Made by a program: the position numbers and the translations under genes. This document shows positions 45,933-55,100 of a stretch of 64,000 nt of DNA, piece after piece. Under the pieces are notes generated by a model, which saw nothing but the letters and a program-made list of their open reading frames with translations, did not search any database and was not told the DNA's origin. Positions within the stretch are counted from its first letter, which is position 1; every line of letters begins with the position of its first letter. This stretch comes from Closterium sp. NIES-65 (taxonomy: Eukaryota > Streptophyta > Zygnematophyceae > Desmidiales > Closteriaceae), in assembly GCA_948144175.1 (NCBI GenBank), contig CANXME010002087.1, positions 2,663,501 through 2,727,500 of the forward strand, read 5' to 3'.

Positions 45933-48900
45933 GTGCTGCTGCAGGAGGTGCTGCTGTTGGAGATTGAGGAGCGGTGTGGGGGGAACAAGGAGGCGGAGGT
46001 GGGCAGGGAGGTAAGCGGGGTTGGTTTGGATGTCGGCAAGGGAGGGACGTGGGGAGATCGTTCCCCACTTGGGAGGAGTGCCAACATTGCCCCGCACGTA
46101 CCAGGCATCATCGAGAGCCTTGAAGCAAGTGCTAGGGGGATGGTTTGTCTGCCCGCAGGGTGTTCCAGCCCGGGGACCATAGCGACGGACATAGGTGCAG
46201 GGCGGAAGAGTGCCAGGACGACTTCCGCGGCCTGCAGAGGCTCCGCCCGAATTAGTGGTGCCATGCTCATCCCCAGTGGCGCCGCCACGGCTGTTTGTGC
46301 TGCCGTTGCCCTGACCGCCACCTCCCTTGCCCCCACCTCCCCCTTTGCCGTTGTTCCGAGCCTGCTTGCGGGGCTGGGTAGCGTTGAGGGAGGAGGAGGA
46401 GGGTTGGGAGGAGGCGAGGTTGACAATGGGGGTGCGAAGTTTGACTTCGGTGTCTATGATCCACTGCTCAACAGAGGCGAGATCGGCCATGGGATTGGCT
46501 TCGGTAAAGGCGTGAAGGCGTGATTCATAGTCTGGGGTGAGGTTAAACAGGAGGCGATGGATTTGGAGGGGTTCGGAGAGGCCAGCCTGGCGGGCTTCGA
46601 GGCGATCAGCTACTTCTCGCATACGTCCGACATAGTCGACCGCTCCGTCACATGTAGCGAGGGTGATTGAAAAGTACTCTTGAAAGAGGATGCCAACCGA
46701 GCTGATGTCGCGGCGCTCGAACATGGCATGGAGTTCGGCCCAAATGATCGAGGCACGGAATTCCCGAGCCTAGAAACGGCGCATAAGGGAGTCAGGGAGA
46801 GCCCCGAGGAGAACGGTGCAGGCGCGGGTGTTAGCAGCTGTCCAGGCGATGAGGCTTGGGGTAAAGGTAGCCAAGTCGTCGTTGTATTTGGCGACGACGG
46901 CAAGATGAGCATTGCGGCCAGCAACTGCCTGGTCATAGGCTTCAACTACTGCATCGTACTCAGCTTTGCGAATAAGGTATGCACGTCGTCGTAAGATGAA
47001 GTCTGCATCAGCGGTGGCTTGGTCGACGGTGAGTTGGAGGTCGGGTTCACGAGGAGAATCGCCAGGAGAGGGAGGGAGAGGAGGGGTCTCGCCGGGGTGG
47101 TCAGGAGCGGTGGGGGGGAGAGCATGGGGACGGCGGAGGATGACGTCAAGGACGCGGTAGGGGGGAATAGGGATGAGCAAGGTGGCGAACACCTGTTCGG
47201 TTCGCCTCGAACGGGTTTCGTTTTTTAGCTCAAATCGTTCGCCGAACAGTGTTCGATGTTCGCCCGAACACGTTCGTGTTCGGGCCGCTGCTGAAATTTG
47301 CCCGCGACGAACACGAACAGTGTTCGAGGTTCGCCCGAACACGCCTCCACAGGCGAACAGCGAACACCTGTCTTTTCCTAAACTGTTCGCCGAACCGAAC
47401 AGTGTTCGGTTCGGCAAAAGAGGGTGTTCGACAAGGGGCGAAGACGAACATGTTCGTGTTCGCCCTTTGCTCATCCCTAGGGGGGAACCCATGTATCGGA
47501 GAGAACTCGACGAATGCTGCCGATGAAGGAGTGCCAGTTGACGGCGGATTTGTCCGCGGCGAGTTGCAGCTTATCGATAGAGGAGGTATCAATAGGAGGA
47601 GGGAGGGGGGAGGGTGTGGCGTGAGCCATGATGGACGGCCGCGGGTGGACCCGCAGTGGTCCCGGAGGGGCGTGAGGAGAGGTGGAGACGAGGCCGCGTA
47701 GGGGAAGGGCGCGGGCGGCAGCGGCTGTTAAGGCCGCGGGACGCTGGCGCGGAGGCGGCGTCGAGGCCGCGGAGGGGGAGGGCGCTGGCAGCGACGGCTG
47801 GCGAGGCCGCGGCGGCGCTGGCGCGGAGGCGGCGGCGAGGCCGCGGAGTGGCGCGGGCGGCGGCTGGCGAGGCCGCGACGAGGCGCGGAGGCGGCGTCGA
47901 GGCCGCGGAGGGGAAGGGCGCGGGCGGGCGGCGGCTGGCGAGGCCGTGGCGGTGCTAGCGCGGAGGCGGCGGCGAGGCCGCGGAGTGGCGCGGGTGGCGG
48001 CTGGCGAGGCCGCGGCGAGGCGCGGAGGCGGCGTCGAGGCCGCGGAGGGGAAGGGCGTGGGCGGCGGCGGCTGGCGAGGCCGCGGCGGCGCTGGCGCGGA
48101 GACGGCGGTGAGGCCGCGGAGTGGCGCGGGTGGCGGCTGGCGAGGCCGCGGCGAGGCACAGAGGCGGCGTTGAGGCCGCGGAGGGGAAGGGCGCAGGCGG
48201 CGGCGGCGGCTGGCGAGGCCGCGGCGGCGCTGGCGCGGAGGCGGCGGCGAGGCCGCGGAGTGGCGCGGGCGGCGGCTGGCGAGGCCGCGGCGAGGCGCGG
48301 AGGCGGCGTTGAGGCCGCGGAGGGGAAGGGCGCGGGCGGCGGCGGCTGGCGAGGCCGCGGAGGGGAAGGGCGCGGGCGGCGGCGGCTGGCGAGGCCGCGG
48401 CGGCGCTGGCGCGGAGGCGGCGTCGAGGCCGCGGAGTGGCGCGGGCGGCGGCTGGCGAGGCCGCGGCGAGGCGCGGAGGCGGCGTCGAGGCCGCGGAGGG
48501 GGAGGGCGCGGGCAGCGGCGGCTGGCGAGGCCGCGGCGGCGCTGGCGCGGAGGTGGCGTCGAGGCCACGGAGTGGCGCGGGCGGCGGCTGGTGAGGCCGC
48601 GGGGAGGCGCGGAGGCGGCGTCGAGGCCGTGGAGGGGAAGAGCGCGGGCGGCAGTGGCTGGGGAGGCCGCGGCGGCGCTGGCGCGGAGGCGGCGTCGAGG
48701 CCGCGGAAGAGAGTGGTGCGGGCTGCAGCGGCTTGGGAGGTCGTGGAGCTGTGGAGGAAAAAGGGCGCTAAAGGGGGAGAGGAAGGCGGGGGGATAGCCG
48801 AGAGGGAAAAAAAAAATTAGGGAAGAGGCTGGGGGTTGCGGCGGCCAGGTGGGCTTTTTTTTTTTTTGAGAGAGGAGTAGGCCTAGGAATGACAGCTCTA

Positions 48901-50903
48901 TACCATGTGGGAAGAGAGGTTGAAATGAAGTTGATGATGTGACAGAGAAACAAGGGGGTATACATAGTAATGGGGTTGGATGCTAGCCTAAGGTGCCATT
49001 ATTGGACTCCAACCAAGAGGTTGGGTTGGGAGATTATTGGTGGGGTCCAATAATGTTGGCCAAGTTGGGGTTGGGCCAACATTATTGGAGGGGGCCAATA
49101 ATTCTACCCAACCCAACCTTTTGGGGTCCAATAATTGGACCAAGGTTGGGTTCCAACCTACAAACTGGGTTACCCCTGTTTGTACACCCAAACTAAGTTT
49201 GGGTGCTTAACTCTAGCCTAACCTATAGCATATATGCAGGTTACAAGAGAAGAGGGATTCTAACAGGGATGAGGTGTAGAATGCATGGGATGAGGTGTAG
49301 AATGGATGGGATGAGGTGTAGAATGGATGGGATGAGGTGTAGAATGCATGGGATGAGGTGTAGAAAGCATGGGATGAGGTGTAGAATGGACGGGATGAGG
49401 TGTAGAATGCATGGGATGAGGTGTAGGATGGATGGGATGAGGTGTACAATGGATGGGATGAGGTGTAGGATGCATGGGATGAGGTGTAGGATGCATGGGA
49501 TGAGGTGTAGAATGGATGGGATGAGGTGTAGGATGCATGGGATGAGGTGTAGGATGCATGGGATGAGGTGTAGAATGGATGGGATGAGGTGTAGAATGCA
49601 TGGGATGAGGTGTAGGATGCATGGGATGAGGTGTAGAATGGATGGGATGAGGTGTAGGATGCATGGGATGAGGTGTAGAATGGATGGGATGAGGTGTAGA
49701 ATGCATGGGATGAGGTGTAGGATGCATGGGATGAGGTGTAGAATGGATGGGATGAGGTGTAGAATGCATGGGATGAGGTGTAGAATGCATGGGATGAGGT
49801 GTAGAATGGATGGTGGACGAGTAATGAGAGGATGCAGAAAGGCGGCAGTCGTTGGCATACAGGACGCACCCCGGCAGGCATCTCTCCAGGCGCTGCCGCT
49901 GTGGCTCCGCTGTTTGGAGAGGTGAGGGCGACACAAAGTGCATAGGGGGAAAATTTGACGGATGCACATTAGGAAGGGGGAGGGGAAAGGGAGTTAGGAT
50001 GGGGAGGGATGGGGTGAGTGCGGGAGATGCTAGGCGGAAGGGGAATGAGCACGGGGAGGAGGAAGGGGGACGCAAGGGGCATGGGGCAATGGGCAGGCGG
50101 CATGGGGTGGCGGCGGCATGGGCATGGGGTGGCGGCATGGGGTGGCGGCATGGGGTGGCGGCATGGGGTGGCGGCATGGGCGGCGGACGGGGAGCAGCGG
50201 GCACGGTGCAGAGGTCAGGGGGCACGGTGCAGAGGTCAGGGGGCACGGTGCAGAGGTCAGGGGGCACGGTGCAGAGGTCAGGGGGCACGGTGCAGAGGTC
50301 AGGGGGCACGGTGCAGAGGTCAGGGGGCACAGCACAAGGGCGGGCGGCAGGCGGCTCACACTTGAGTCGTCGAAGCGCGGCGAGCAGCATGGTGGTGGTG
50401 GCATCGGCGCTCTGCTCCTGCGCCTCCTCCCACCGCCCCACCTCCTCCTGCCCCGTTGCGTGTCGTGGCGGGTGGGGGCATGGGCGGGTTCGTGCATGGA
50501 GAGTGCGTGCATGGGCGGGTGGGTGCATGGGAGAGGCAGGCAAGGGGAATGAGGTGAGTGGGGCACGGGCAGCAGACAGGGCAATGGCAGAGAGGAGAAG
50601 TAAGAAAGAAGGGAGGGCAGGTGTCAAGTGCAGCAGGCGGGGCGCGGTGCCTCAATTCCCATGGCGGGCGTGGGAGGTGAAGGAAAGAGCGCGCAGGGCG
50701 GAGAGGAGTACAGGGCGGTGGACAGGGGTTGGTGCAGGAATGAGGGCGGGCGGACGACAGGGCGCGGGACATGCGTAGAGAGGGACTCTTACGTAGGGGC
50801 GGGGGGGAAGGAAGCGGAGGAGCGCGGAGAGAAGCGCGAGCAGGGCGAGCAGCGGCAGCGCGGAGTCGAGGAATCCGCGCAGGAACGCGGCGGCGCCGCG
50901 CAT
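38585..50903 (-). CDS. Golgi-type glycosyltransferase (GT34-like), seven exons
   Basis: Predicted exons: 50903-50793, 50447-50360, 41769-41607, 41155-41071, 40654-40526, 39696-39349 and 38848-38585. All have GT..AG borders and agreeing phases, giving 395 residues. Exon 1 ([20 protein letters not shown]...) is a signal anchor with a hydrophobic segment at about residues 15-31, as in type II Golgi enzymes. Exons 3-5 carry [24 protein letters not shown] and [13 protein letters not shown]; this is the layout of GMA12/MNN10-type (GT34) galactosyl/xylosyltransferases, with DSD as the metal-binding DxD. Exon 6 holds [13 protein letters not shown]. The last exon ends SYIYMF. Known members decorate cell-wall polysaccharides or glycoproteins; the exact substrate is not readable. 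Exon 6 contains a Pro/Gly-rich insert that could hide an intron. Intron 2 (8.6 kb) contains copia G. Confidence 0.72.
38929..39300 (-). pseudogene. Partial duplicate copies of glycosyltransferase exons 6 and 7
   Basis: 39217-39293 repeats [20 protein letters not shown] from exon 6. 38929-38974 repeats the start of exon 7 ([14 protein letters not shown] against [14 protein letters not shown]), including its acceptor. Between them lies a 29-bp unit repeated three times (39093-39180). Both copies sit inside intron 6. Confidence 0.7.
39895..40085. repeat. 16-bp minisatellite in glycosyltransferase intron 5
   Basis: About eleven copies of CCATCCAGCCATGCAC. The open frames here ([12 protein letters not shown] repeats) follow from the repeat and are not genes. 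Confidence 0.9.
40085..40470 (-). pseudogene. Three decayed copies of glycosyltransferase exon 5
   Basis: 40376-40465 is the best ([20 protein letters not shown]..., with a GTGAGG donor and DSD kept). 40255-40330 and 40085-40140 are progressively shorter and more diverged (NHRLY..., [13 protein letters not shown]). Confidence 0.75.
40702..40752 (-). pseudogene. Copy of the 5' part of glycosyltransferase exon 5
   Basis: Repeats the acceptor and the first 15 codons ([15 protein letters not shown] against [15 protein letters not shown]), then diverges. It lies upstream of the main exon 5. Confidence 0.7.
40938..41013. repeat. 35-bp direct repeat, two copies
   Basis: GCCGCTTGGCATTCAACCAA... followed by AAATCATGACATCAC occurs twice in tandem about 40 bp apart, in intron 4 of the glycosyltransferase gene. 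Confidence 0.85.
41487..41548 (-). pseudogene. Copy of the 3' part of glycosyltransferase exon 3
   Basis: Reads [18 protein letters not shown] against [18 protein letters not shown] in the main exon; the splice donor is not conserved. Confidence 0.65.
41780..41843. repeat. 21-bp minisatellite, short left part
   Basis: Three units of GGGATGAGGTGTAGAATGGAT. The array continues at 49266 on the far side of copia G, which inserted into it. Confidence 0.88.
41844..42203 (-). repeat. 3' LTR of copia G
   Basis: 360 bp, TGTGGGAAG ... TTCTAACA. The middle is strongly palindromic: CCAATAATGTTGGCC and GGCCAACATTATTGG arms 12 bp apart, and GGTCCAATAATTGGACC. Confidence 0.93.
42257..43525 (-). pseudogene. 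RT and RNase H region of copia G (broken)
   Basis: RT at 42700-43400 ([59 protein letters not shown]). RNase H at 42257-42640 ([37 protein letters not shown]). Confidence 0.88.
43449..46724 (-). CDS. gag-protease-integrase portion of copia G
   Basis: One frame of 1091 codons. In order: gag core; variant zinc knuckle near residues 178-203 ([20 protein letters not shown], then PPSTC; C-X13-C-X4-H-X4-C); polyQ segments; protease [11 protein letters not shown] near residue 385; pre-integrase HHRLGHPNF ... CPSCIHGK; integrase core ([48 protein letters not shown]); linker with a poly-Ala run from a CAG/CTG tract. Described as an element part. Confidence 0.9.
43565..43785. repeat. CTG/CAG trinucleotide-rich tract
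   Basis: Nearly pure CTG repeats on the plus strand, inside the integrase-RT linker of copia G. Related shorter CTG tracts occur at 44960-45145 and 45860-45960. They encode poly-Ala or poly-Gln depending on frame. Confidence 0.9.
46730..47629 (-). pseudogene. gag N-terminal region of copia G, split by a MITE
   Basis: The start context ATG is at 47629. Coding-like segments 47488-47629 and 46730-47160 lie either side of the MITE at 47168-47479. The second has gag-core features ([33 protein letters not shown]). Confidence 0.8.
47168..47479. mobile_element. hAT-type MITE nested in copia G
   Basis: 312 bp with terminal inverted repeats TAGGGATGAGCAA / TTGCTCATCCCTA and a perfect 8-bp target duplication GGGGGGAA (47160-47167 and 47480-47487), which is the hAT signature. 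The interior is made of repeated GTTCG / CGAAC motifs (GTTCGCCGAACAGTGTTCG and similar), so the single strand can fold extensively. No coding capacity. Confidence 0.92.
47680..48720 (-). repeat. 137-bp tandem repeat in the leader of copia G
   Basis: GC-rich units recur at a period of about 137 bp. The marker GGAGGCGGCG occurs at 47751, 47888, 48024, 48160 and 48299. Shorter internal motifs are GGCTGGCGAGGCCGCGG. The many long open frames on both strands are compositional. Confidence 0.88.
48906..49265 (-). repeat. 5' LTR of copia G
   Basis: 360 bp, identical to the 3' LTR except at one base. Confidence 0.93.
49266..49816. repeat. 21-bp minisatellite, main array
   Basis: About 26 units of GGGATGAGGTGTAGAATGSAT within glycosyltransferase intron 2. 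Open frames such as [14 protein letters not shown] repeats are a by-product. The array is split by copia G. Confidence 0.92.
49830..49909 (-). pseudogene. Truncated upstream copy of glycosyltransferase exon 3
   Basis: Same acceptor (CCAAACAG) and coding start as the main exon 3 ([20 protein letters not shown] against ...[12 protein letters not shown]), but it runs into the minisatellite and lacks the second half. Main exon 3 at 41769 is complete. Confidence 0.75.
50095..50330. repeat. Two adjoining minisatellites in intron 2
   Basis: 15-bp GCATGGGGTGGCGGC units (50100-50180), followed by seven 21-bp GGCACGGTGCAGAGGTCAGGG units (50199-50330). Confidence 0.9.
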
Positions 50904-52144
50904 GGCGCCGCTGCGGGAGGCCGTGCCGCCCGCCAGAAGCGCGAATGGCGGAGTGGAGGAGAGGGAAGTCGTCGGGGGTTCCGCGCGGAGCTCCGGCGCC
51001 GGAACAAAGCGCGCAGCGGCGGAGAAGAGGCGGGATAGGCGTGAGGGGCTCTCCTGGGGAGACGAGAGGCGGGAAGAGCACGAGAGTGATTTGGCAGAGG
51101 AGGAGCCGCAGAGAAAAGCCGAGGATCGATAAGATTATGTTCAAAATGCCGTCACGGGAAAGTCGTGCAAGTCTGTCGCGGTTCTGCGACACTGTCGCTG
51201 CTCAATTGCGCTAAAAAACGGGTCGCTGTAGGGGTCGCTTAGGACGCGTCACCTGCCTCGATCGATCCTGCGCAGGATCGAATTTTGATTCGGTTCAAAA
51301 AGTTTTCAAATAAATTTGAATGCAACACGCGGGATTTAAGTGCGGTGTAAGATCGATCTTCCTTGATTTTGCACGATCGATCGAGGGAGGTGCGCGTCCT
51401 TAGTACCGACACAGAGATAGATACAGGTGGTTACAGTGCGGTGGCGGATCGACACTCCGTTTCGACCCTTGATCTTGGTACTTGTCTGCCTTCGTGTCCT
51501 GGGTGACTGGTTTGCACACTGGTCCAAACAAATGACACCGTAAGTCCGGTTTATTGAAACCGGGAACGACACCAAGGGCGATTATTTTGTGTAGTTCCTT
51601 CCAAACCTCACTGTACTCCACGCAGAACAGGCAATCCGCGTCTCGCCTCAAGCGAAAGTGCGTAGTCCGTCCCACTAGTGGCGACAACTATCCTTTCGCC
51701 GCTAGCGCGGCTGGATTCATAGCGAACTGGGATGTGCGCAACCGACCCCCACCACAAGTTCGCAGATTTCGCAGCATGCGGTTGGGATCATTTTCTGACA
51801 CCGCGATAAATGCACCTCCCTTTCACAACACCACGACACACACAGCAACCATCTTCACGTCTGCTGGGCTGAAGGTTGAAGCACTCGTTTGTTGTCCTGC
51901 TTGCGTGTCTCACCCCTTCACCTCTATCCTCAAGCCTTGCCGCCCCGTGCAGCCTCGGATAGATTAGCAGCCTGCTTCACCTCTACCAGCATTAGGGTTT
52001 TCTTCAGTATTTTCGGGCCATTCCAGCAAACCTTCTGCGGTGCAAATTCCGCACTCCAGCAGGCTCGACGCGTGTCGCGACCTCGCCACTCGTCATCCAA
52101 CTCGCTAGCTCTCACGCGTTCTCGCGTCGCGATCGCACTGGCTT
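50904..52144. promoter_or_regulatory. Divergent promoter region between two host genes
   Basis: The glycosyltransferase starts leftward at 50903 and the zinc-knuckle gene rightward at 52145, so this 1.2 kb should hold both promoters and 5' leaders. It contains a perfect 20-bp palindrome TCGATCCTGCGCAGGATCGA (51262-51281) and related GATCGATC motifs near 51350 and 51375. Open frames at 51554-51967 (+) and 51400-51687 (-) show no recognisable domain and are not called as genes. Confidence 0.5.
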
Positions 52145-55100
52145 TTGGAGAGTTCCTTAGGCAACGCATCTTGCGAGCGCCGATTGCATGCGGGCCGTGG
52201 CCGGCCGACAATGGCGATGCTAGAGAAGGCGAGCCCGGCAGAGGGAGTGAGCGCTTCCGCCAGGTCTTCCCCCGGGACTTCCGCCGTCCTTCCGCCGTCG
52301 GCCCTTCCGTCGGTTCTTCCGCCATCGATCGTTCCGCAGTACGAGCGACTGTTTTTTGCGTCGAGGGCTTTAGGCGAGGATGAGGGGACAGCGCGGGTTT
52401 TAGGCGGAGCGGACGGCACAGCGCAGGTTTTAGGCGGAGCGGACGGGACAGCGCGGGATTCAATAGGAGCTGACGAGACAGCTCGGGATTTAGGAAGAGC
52501 GGACGGAACAGCGCGGGTTTTAGCCGAGCGGAAAGGGGCAGCGAGGGGTTTAACGGGCGACGACATCGATCAGCTTGTAGTGCAGAACGAAGCCGCCTTG
52601 TCACGCGCTGATGCTGATCGGATCGCCACAGTCAGTGAACGCGCTGCGGTCAATGAACGCGCTACAGCCGACCTGGGCGCTACAGCCGATCGGGCTGCTA
52701 CAGCCTCTCACGACGACGACAATTTAGCTGGGCGGGAAGCTACAGTAATGCACCGCGATGCTGCTGCAGCGAAAGGAGCAGATAGTAGTCGTGAAGATGC
52801 TGTCACGAGGGATGCCATTGTCGAAGGTGAGACTACCGTGACGCACGTTGTCACTGAGGCGCGCGGAGATGCCCGTACAATAGCGAGAATGCCACTAACG
52901 AGTCCGATCATTGACTTGACGCTAGAGGGGAGCGACACGTCTGACGTAGAGCATGCACGGGCTGACGTTAGCGCCGCCAGAGCTGACTTGGAGAACACTG
53001 GGGCTGACGTAAGCGATACAAGGACGGGCGTGGAGGAGTCTAGAGTCCCCATGAACATGGAAAGTACAAGGGCTGATGGCGTGGAGCAGTCAACGGCTGA
53101 CGTGGAAACGACATCGGCTGACGTGGAACAGTCAACGGCGGACGTGGAAGCGAAGAGAGCCAAGGTGGACGAGGCAAGGACAGACGAGCAGGCCAGAGGG
53201 GGCGGGGAGGCTATGAGTGGTGTAGGGGCGGAGACACGGGATGAGCGCGAGGAGCGAGCAGGTGAGGCGACGGCAGGCAAGACAACGTCAGGTGGTGAAA
53301 TGGCAATGGGGGCTGCGGAGTACGCTGGGGCGAGGGAAGGGGAGAGGGGAGCGGATGGGGCGGAGAAGATTGGCAAAGGGAGGAGAAAGAAAGGACGCCG
53401 AGAGGGGAGAGGAGAGGAGGAGGGGACGATGACAGTGGCAGGCGAGGGACAGGCGGAGGCGTTGGAGGGCGGGCAGAATGAAAACCAGGAGGACGGGCAG
53501 GAGAGGAAAAAGAAAAGGAAGAAGAAGTGGAAGGGCAAGGGAGCAGAAGGAGCAACGGGCGATGGCGCAGCAGCGAATCAACTGCAGGGCGACCAGTCGG
53601 AACCCCAAGAGAAGGCCCAGTCAGAGCCTCAGTGGAAATCGGAAGCAGCAGGCGAGGCAGGGGGGGACGCAGGCGGGGAGAGCGTGGAGATGCGGCGGCT
53701 GCTACGGCTGCCACGTTACTTCACACCGGCCGAGGGGCAGCACCAGTGCTACCTCTGTGGCCTCGTGCTCGCCGGGCCCCTTCCCCACGTCTGCCAGGGC
53801 GTGCAGCAGGGGGACGGGGGTGAAGGGGGAACTGGGGGAAGGGCGGGGGAGGGCGAGGGCGAGGGGAGGGTGTGCTGCGTGTGTGGGGGGTTGGGGCATT
53901 CGGAGCGGCGGTGCCCCGAGAGGGTGATGTGTGTGCGCTGTGGGCAGCCGGGCCACGTGGTCAGGCACTGCCCCTCCCGCACGTGGACCCGGGCGCAGGG
54001 GGCGGCTGGTGATGGCGGGCGCAAGGGCGCTCACGGTGGCCGTGGTGCTGCTGGTGGTGGGGGTGGGGATAGTACCGTTGCTGCTACTGGCGATGGTGGC
54101 ACTGCTGCTGCGGGCGGAGAGAAAAAGGCTGAGGTTGATGAGGGGGCGAAGGCGGAGGGGGAGGGGGCGCAGAGGGGAGGGAGGGAAGGGGGGGCAGCGG
54201 AGTGCATGCGGTGTGGTGGGGAGGGGCACGTGTTTGGGGAGTGCTGGCAGCCGTATGACCCCGCTGACCTGGCGAGGGTGCAGTGCCACGTGTGCCTGCA
54301 GTGGGGCCACCTGGCGTGCGCTGACCTGGCAGACCCGCCGCCCAAGCCGTCGTGCTGCTGCTGTGGCGCCAGGGGACACCACGGCGAGGTGAGCGGCAGC
54401 ATGAAGGTGCGGGGAGAGGTGGGGGGGGGGGGGGGGGGGGGGGGGGGGAGAGGTTAGGTGGGGGGCAGCTTGGGTGAGAGGTGGGGGGCAGCAAGGGGGG
54501 GTGAGAGGTGGGGGGTAGCTTGGGGGGGTGAGAGGTGGGGGGGAGCAAGGGGGGGTGAGAGGTAGGGGGGAGCAAGGGGGGGTGAGAGGTGGGGGGTAGC
54601 TTGGGGGGGTGAGAGGTGGGGGGTGAGAGGTGGGGGGTAGCAGGGAGAGGGCGGTGGAGGGAGGTAGAAAGGGTTGCAGGCCGGCAAGAGTCCACCTGCA
54701 CAACCATCCCTGGTTCCCTGCGCTCTTCGCATTCCGTCTCCTTCAATCCGCTTCCACCTCACCGTTTTTCCTACCACCAAACGAACTAATGAAAAAGAGG
54801 AAGGGCTGAGGGGCCCTTATATAGCTAGGGAATAGAGGGAAGAGGGCCGAGGGAAGAGGCCAGAGGCTAAGTCCTCTCTCTCTCGCTCTCCCGAACGCCG
54901 TTTTTCCTCGCCTCATCGGTTTCTCTTGTTTCCCATCTCCTCTTGTCTTTCCCCATTCCTTCTTTCACCACATGAATCCACCTCATAAGTCTGCTCCATC
55001 CTCCTCTTTGCTTTTCTCCCCTCACTTTACAGCAGCAACCACTCCCTCACACCTCCCTCCCCCTGCTCTGCGCACACCCTACCCCCTCCTCTCCCCCTTA

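Larger units (their letters stand above)
41844..49265 (-). mobile_element. Ty1/copia retrotransposon G, second family, young
   Basis: 360-bp LTRs (41844-42203 and 48906-49265) differ at one position. They are flanked by GGGAT (41839-41843 and 49266-49270). The primer site (complement of 48891-48905, TGGTATAGAGCTGTC) and the purine tract before 42203 are in place. All copia parts are recognisable: a repeat leader, gag, protease, integrase, polyQ/polyA linker, RT, RNase H. A few breaks are present, and a hAT MITE lies in gag. Its proteins are clearly distinct from the A-E family. Confidence 0.95.

Noticed and set aside
47477-48820. Long Arg/Pro- or Gly/Ala-rich open frames on both strands
   Set aside because: GC-rich tandem leader of copia G; frames exist on both strands with no domain.
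49203-49925. Open frame of 240 codons made of [14 protein letters not shown] repeats and its antisense partners
   Set aside because: It is a 21-bp minisatellite; a unit divisible by three keeps all frames open.
49960-50330. CRISPR-like regular repeats
   Set aside because: Units are directly adjacent with no unique spacers; these are eukaryotic minisatellites.
51400-51967. Two unrecognised open frames in the divergent promoter region
   Set aside because: Opposite-strand overlap, no domain and no splice or start context; more likely leader or promoter sequence.
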